From positions 18,503,501 through 18,567,500 of the forward strand of contig NC_133937.1 in the NCBI RefSeq assembly GCF_031877795.1: a DNA stretch of 64,000 nt, read 5' to 3'. Within the stretch, counting starts at the first letter, position 1; every line of letters starts with the position of its first letter. The translations under genes were made by a program, and so were the position numbers. The notes under the pieces were generated by a model, which was not told where the DNA came from, did no database searches, and was given only the letters and a program-made list of their open reading frames with translations. This stretch comes from Strix aluco (Eukaryota; Chordata; Aves; Strigiformes; Strigidae). Shown here one piece after another: positions 60,101-64,000 of the stretch.

Positions 60101-63100
60101 TAGAAGAAACCATTAAATTTCAGAGGCTATGAGAAATTAAATCCTTTACCACTAATAATGCGTGTTGGCAGAAATGGGCAAGAGATGCTCACCCAAGAAA
60201 AAATGGTTGAATTATTCTATCATCAGTAACTAGTCTTTTCTAATAAGGTAGGATAATAATTAGGATGTGTCTCCTTTATATTTTGACCTGTATATTTAGC
60301 AATTAGTGGAAAGTGCATGTATCTAGAAAAATATCTGAAAGGTTAACAGGTGTAATGTTCGTATTAGACATACATATAATAAACTTAATAATGGCTTTAA
60401 ATAGGCAGTTTATACAGTCTAGCAGCATTGGTCTGGCATACCTTCCAAAGTATGAATCGTATCATCAAAGGTCATTGGTTGCTTTTAAAGTGTATAAAAA
60501 GCTCAATTTTTCTCTTTTTATGACTTAGTTAACTTGTCTAAGTAATTTGTACTTACAGAGTTTCCTATAAATTAATGGTTAGCTATGGAATTGAAATGTC
60601 TAAAGTCAGTTTTTGGCATTTAGTTCTCAAAAGGTGTCTTGTGGCGTGTCTTTGTTACTGTTTTTTTTAATAGAGATGAGAAAATGCACCTGTTGTCTTG
60701 ATTCAGTGTTTTCTAAGGCATCCTCTTCATCTTTGAAGAATGATACTTAGTGTTTTACTGTCTTGTGGAAGATAGCATTTTCCTCTACTATGTTCTGTCA
60801 GAATCACAGGGGAAAAAAGTATCTTTAAACTGCTGTTGATATTTAACTGCCATATCTGGTTCGTTTGGGTTTGCCTTTCTTTTTGGATGGTAATTGACTG
60901 ACTTCAGTCAGTGCACTTGACCACTCAGTGCATGTGACTTTCATACTTTAAATTTGTCAATGTATTGTATCTTTTGTATTGAAACAACTGTTTTACTACC
61001 TTGTAGTAAAGTGTTTTTCACTGATAGGAAAAAGTGCTTGCAAGCTCCGACGGTTTGATAGAGTGGTCCCGGGCATGGCAGGGATGAGCCTTCATTGGCT
61101 TTCCTTTGAGGACAAAGCACCGGGGTTTCTCTGACTCACCTGTGTGTAGCTATACTGCAGAGTTGTACTTGGAGGTACTCTATCCTACTCGGCATTGTGC
61201 TTGCTCACTATGGGTGTTACGAGGCTTTGGGAGGCAAGCCACAGGACCTTGTCATGCTGAGCTAATGGGTATTTTTTGCTGAATTTGGAGATTATGTCTA
61301 TTCTTCTGGAAATGGGAGGCTTCGGTATTCCTTTGTTTTGGATAAAAGTCATGATACGGTCTGATTGGCAAACAGTCATTTTGGATATTAAATGGTAGAT
61401 CATTGAAAAACTCTTCAGAGAATCCCAAAGAGAAGTAACTCATAGCCTTGAGCAGGGTCCTAAATTAAGACACTAATAGCTACTTTTAAACAATGATTTC
61501 CATGTAGGAGAAAAAGAAATAATTGCAGTATTGAACTTTAAAATTCAGAGTCTGGTAAACAAAAAAAGCACCCCAAAACAACAGGTAAAAGGATAAATGC
61601 TTACAGGCAGCGTGAAGGCTGTTTTAAAGATACTATAAGGCACTTAGAATGCCTTTATGCTGCTGGTCAGAAATTATTCTAAAATCATCTTAAAAAGCAG
61701 CAGAGTAAAGAGAGTATTAAAAGGTCATACTTTAAAAAAAAAATCACAGGGTTTTTTTTGGGGGTGAGACGATGGAATGGAACTGAATTCTGACAAGTTA
61801 GTGTTTGATTGGCTTTTTTTTTTTTTTATTGAGAGGATGGTTAGAGTGAGTGAATCTTAAAACAGCAACACAAAACCCAAAAAACCCACCCAAAATGGAA
61901 GCCCGCCTTAATTTCAGTAGGGCAAATTGGCAGTTGAGGCTTGAAAAGGTAAGGCCGGAGCAGAAAAATCTGGCAACTGCTTACATGTGTATTTTTTGTG
62001 TAAGAAGCTAAGGACTCTTTCACATACAAGTCAATTTTTTTTGCTGAATGGGACCAAAGAATTGTCTCATTGAAATGTAAGTGGTTTCAGAACATATCAA
62101 CAAAACAAATGTTCAAAAAAAAATATCCCAGGACCAGAAGATATTTGTCTGTTGGCTCTAAAGGAATTCTTTGGGGTTTTTGGGTGCAAAATTGCGGATT
62201 TATTTTCCATAGCCTGTGGCATAACTCATCTTCTGAGTCTGAGAAATGGAGCATAGAAGTATTTTTTTAAAAAAACTCTAGATTGAACTGGAGAGCTGTA
62301 GATCAGTAAGTTTAATTTAAGCAGACTCTTAGCACTTAAAAGAAAGAGTGGACTATGTCCCTGAGGAAATAGAGTATTAAAGAGGAGTTGGTACAGTTTT
62401 CGTAGGAGGAAATCAAGAGAAACTGTTAGAATATTTTGGAGGAGCTAGTGAACTGGTTGATCCAGCCAAATCTATTCATTAGGTTCCTTCATCGGAGCCT
62501 TTAGAGTAAGCAAAAGAGGAAATATCCTCTTCTGAATCAAAATTAGTTAGAAAAGAAAGGATATTAATAGGTAATAAACTCACATGGTTGAGGGAGGTTA
62601 ACATCTGTCATCTGTGCTCTTTAAATGTATTGATAAGTTATTTAGAAAACAGAGTGAATGGCATATAACAACATTTACTCAGGATAGTAAACTTCCAGAG
62701 ATATTTCAGAAAACTATAGTTAAACTGAACGCCTGGGCAAAGAAGTTGCAGGAGACGCTGTTCTGATAAAGGCAGAGTAGACTCTACAAGGGAAAGAACA
62801 ATTCTTGCTTAAACATAGAGGGCAGTGAACTTGGGAAAGAAACATTAGGGACTGTATGGATAGTATTCTGAAAATGTTAGTGTAGTGGCAGTTGAACAGG
62901 CTGATAGGAATTTAGGGATTATTAGAAGATCAGTTTAGAAAAAAGAGAATGCACAATCATGCCATTGTATGCATCTTGTGTTACCCGTGCATCTTGAACA
63001 GCAGCATGTTAATTTTGGTCCCCCTTCCTGGTTTTCTTCTTTATATAAAGATCTGTTCGGAGGCACAGAGTGGCTTTCATGCAAGGTGGAGCAACAAAAA

Positions 63101-64000
63101 AGAGAAATCTGTGACTTGGGAAAGTGGTAGCTAAGTAGGGGATAGAGTTAGATAGTGCTTACATCATGAGTGGTATTTGGAAAAGTCAAATAGGAAACAA
63201 CTGTAATTCTTGTCTTCCTATGAAACGGAGAAATGCAGTACTAAACAAAATTTTCCAGAAATGAATATAAAGGAAGGGAGAAATACTTTTTCCTATAACG
63301 TGTAATTAAAATTGTGGAATTCATAGCAATAAGTTGCAGTGGTGGCAAAAACTATAAAAGTGTCTATTTAGGATCTGGACAAAATAGTGAAAAATAGTTC
63401 TGTCAGTGATCATAAACATGATGGTCTGGATGAAACTCTAGAGGAAATCCTTAAACCACCCTGTTTGGAAAGCTGAGAGTATGGGGAGGGACAGATCTAT
63501 GAGTCCACCATTGCCAGAAGCACATTAAAGCACTCAATAATCTTTTGGCGTAGCTCACTATGGCAATTTTAATGGGAGGAGCATCTTTAAATACTTCTCA
63601 AACAATTATATTTTCCTGAGAGAAACTTCTAAAAGCAGCATTCAAGTTAATTGAAAAATTACACAGACAGTATGAAAGATGAATGCACCATGGCATACCA
63701 GGTGTATCAATAGTTTCATTTGAGATTTAAAATTCTGTGAAACTTATCTTAGGATCATAGAATCATAGAATGGTTTGGGTTGGAAGAGACCTTAAAGATC
63801 ATCTAGTTCTAATCCCTCTGCTATGGACAGGGACACCTTCCACTAGATCAGGTTGCTCAAAGCCCCGTCCAACCTGGCCTTGAACCCTGCCAGGGAGGGG
63901 GCAGCCACAACTGCTCTGGGCAACCTGTTCCAGTGTCTCACCACCCTCACTGTGAAGAATTTCTTCCTTTTATCTAATCTAAATCTAAACCCTTTCAGTT
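57186..64000 (+). other. PPP3CB: PPP3CB intron 1 (3' part outside window)
   Basis: It begins GTGAGC within the CpG island, then becomes AT-rich from about 57,900. No further exon, RNA gene or complete transposon is recognised. A CR1 3' end enters at about 63,750. The T-rich run at 61,815-61,828 and the mixed A/T runs elsewhere are unremarkable. Confidence 0.75.
63750..64000 (-). mobile_element. CR1 LINE 3' region, reverse orientation, cut by window edge
   Basis: It starts ATCATAGAATCATAGAATGG, the reverse complement of the CR1 8-bp terminal repeats, then TTTGGGTTGGAAGAGACCTT and onward through TGCTCTGGGCAACCTGTTCC. It is collinear with the reverse complement of the CR1 end at about 19,680-19,937, and relatively well preserved, so probably a younger copy. 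Further CR1 sequence should continue past the window. Confidence 0.95.

Noticed and set aside
1..64000. tRNA, rRNA, CRISPR or known microRNA genes
   Set aside because: Reading both strands showed no cloverleaf with A/B boxes, no spaced repeat array and no hairpin that I recognise. A covariance-model search was not possible.

Overview
The window comes from a bird genome. It holds four chicken-repeat-1 (CR1) LINE copies of different ages, a probable endogenous-retrovirus LTR remnant, modest-sized vertebrate introns with GT-AG splice sites, and a GC-rich CpG-island promoter. The bird lineage cannot be narrowed from this sequence. Nothing here is bacterial or viral in layout: there are no operons, CRISPR arrays or tRNA/rRNA genes that I can see.

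Layout. Positions 1 to about 46,330 are the larger part of one plus-strand gene, USP54 (ubiquitin-specific peptidase 54). Twenty coding exons can be joined in frame from 4177 to the stop codon at 45394-45396. They total 5010 bp (1669 residues plus stop). The first part of the protein, about 80 residues in the mammalian protein and including the catalytic-cysteine box, lies upstream of the window. The USP catalytic fold occupies the exons up to about 15,961. The rest encodes a long, mostly disordered serine/proline-rich tail with a charged helix and a possible MIT-like helical module. The 3'UTR ends near 46,170-46,340.

Positions 46,340-56,300 are intergenic and hold a small CpG cluster with a CTCF-like motif. 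Positions 56,300-57,790 are a strong CpG island containing the 5' leader and first coding exon (57116-57185) of a calcineurin catalytic-subunit gene. It is read as PPP3CB from its splice phase, its exon-1 ending and the USP54-PPP3CB tandem order known in mammals. Positions 57,186-64,000 are its first intron and run out of the window. The two genes are same-strand neighbours and are not known to work in one pathway.

Most notable: a well-formed 78-bp phase-2/phase-2 candidate cassette exon in the intron after 34,815; a second candidate alternative exon at 43,108-43,390 whose phases fit in two ways; a GC-AG intron (donor 25,708); a PPP3CB first exon without the proline run of mammalian PPP3CB; an upstream ORF with an ideal Kozak context in the PPP3CB leader; and a CTCF-like site between the genes. 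I found no wholly new biological system. The window reads as a conserved avian two-gene locus with unusual splicing and regulatory details.
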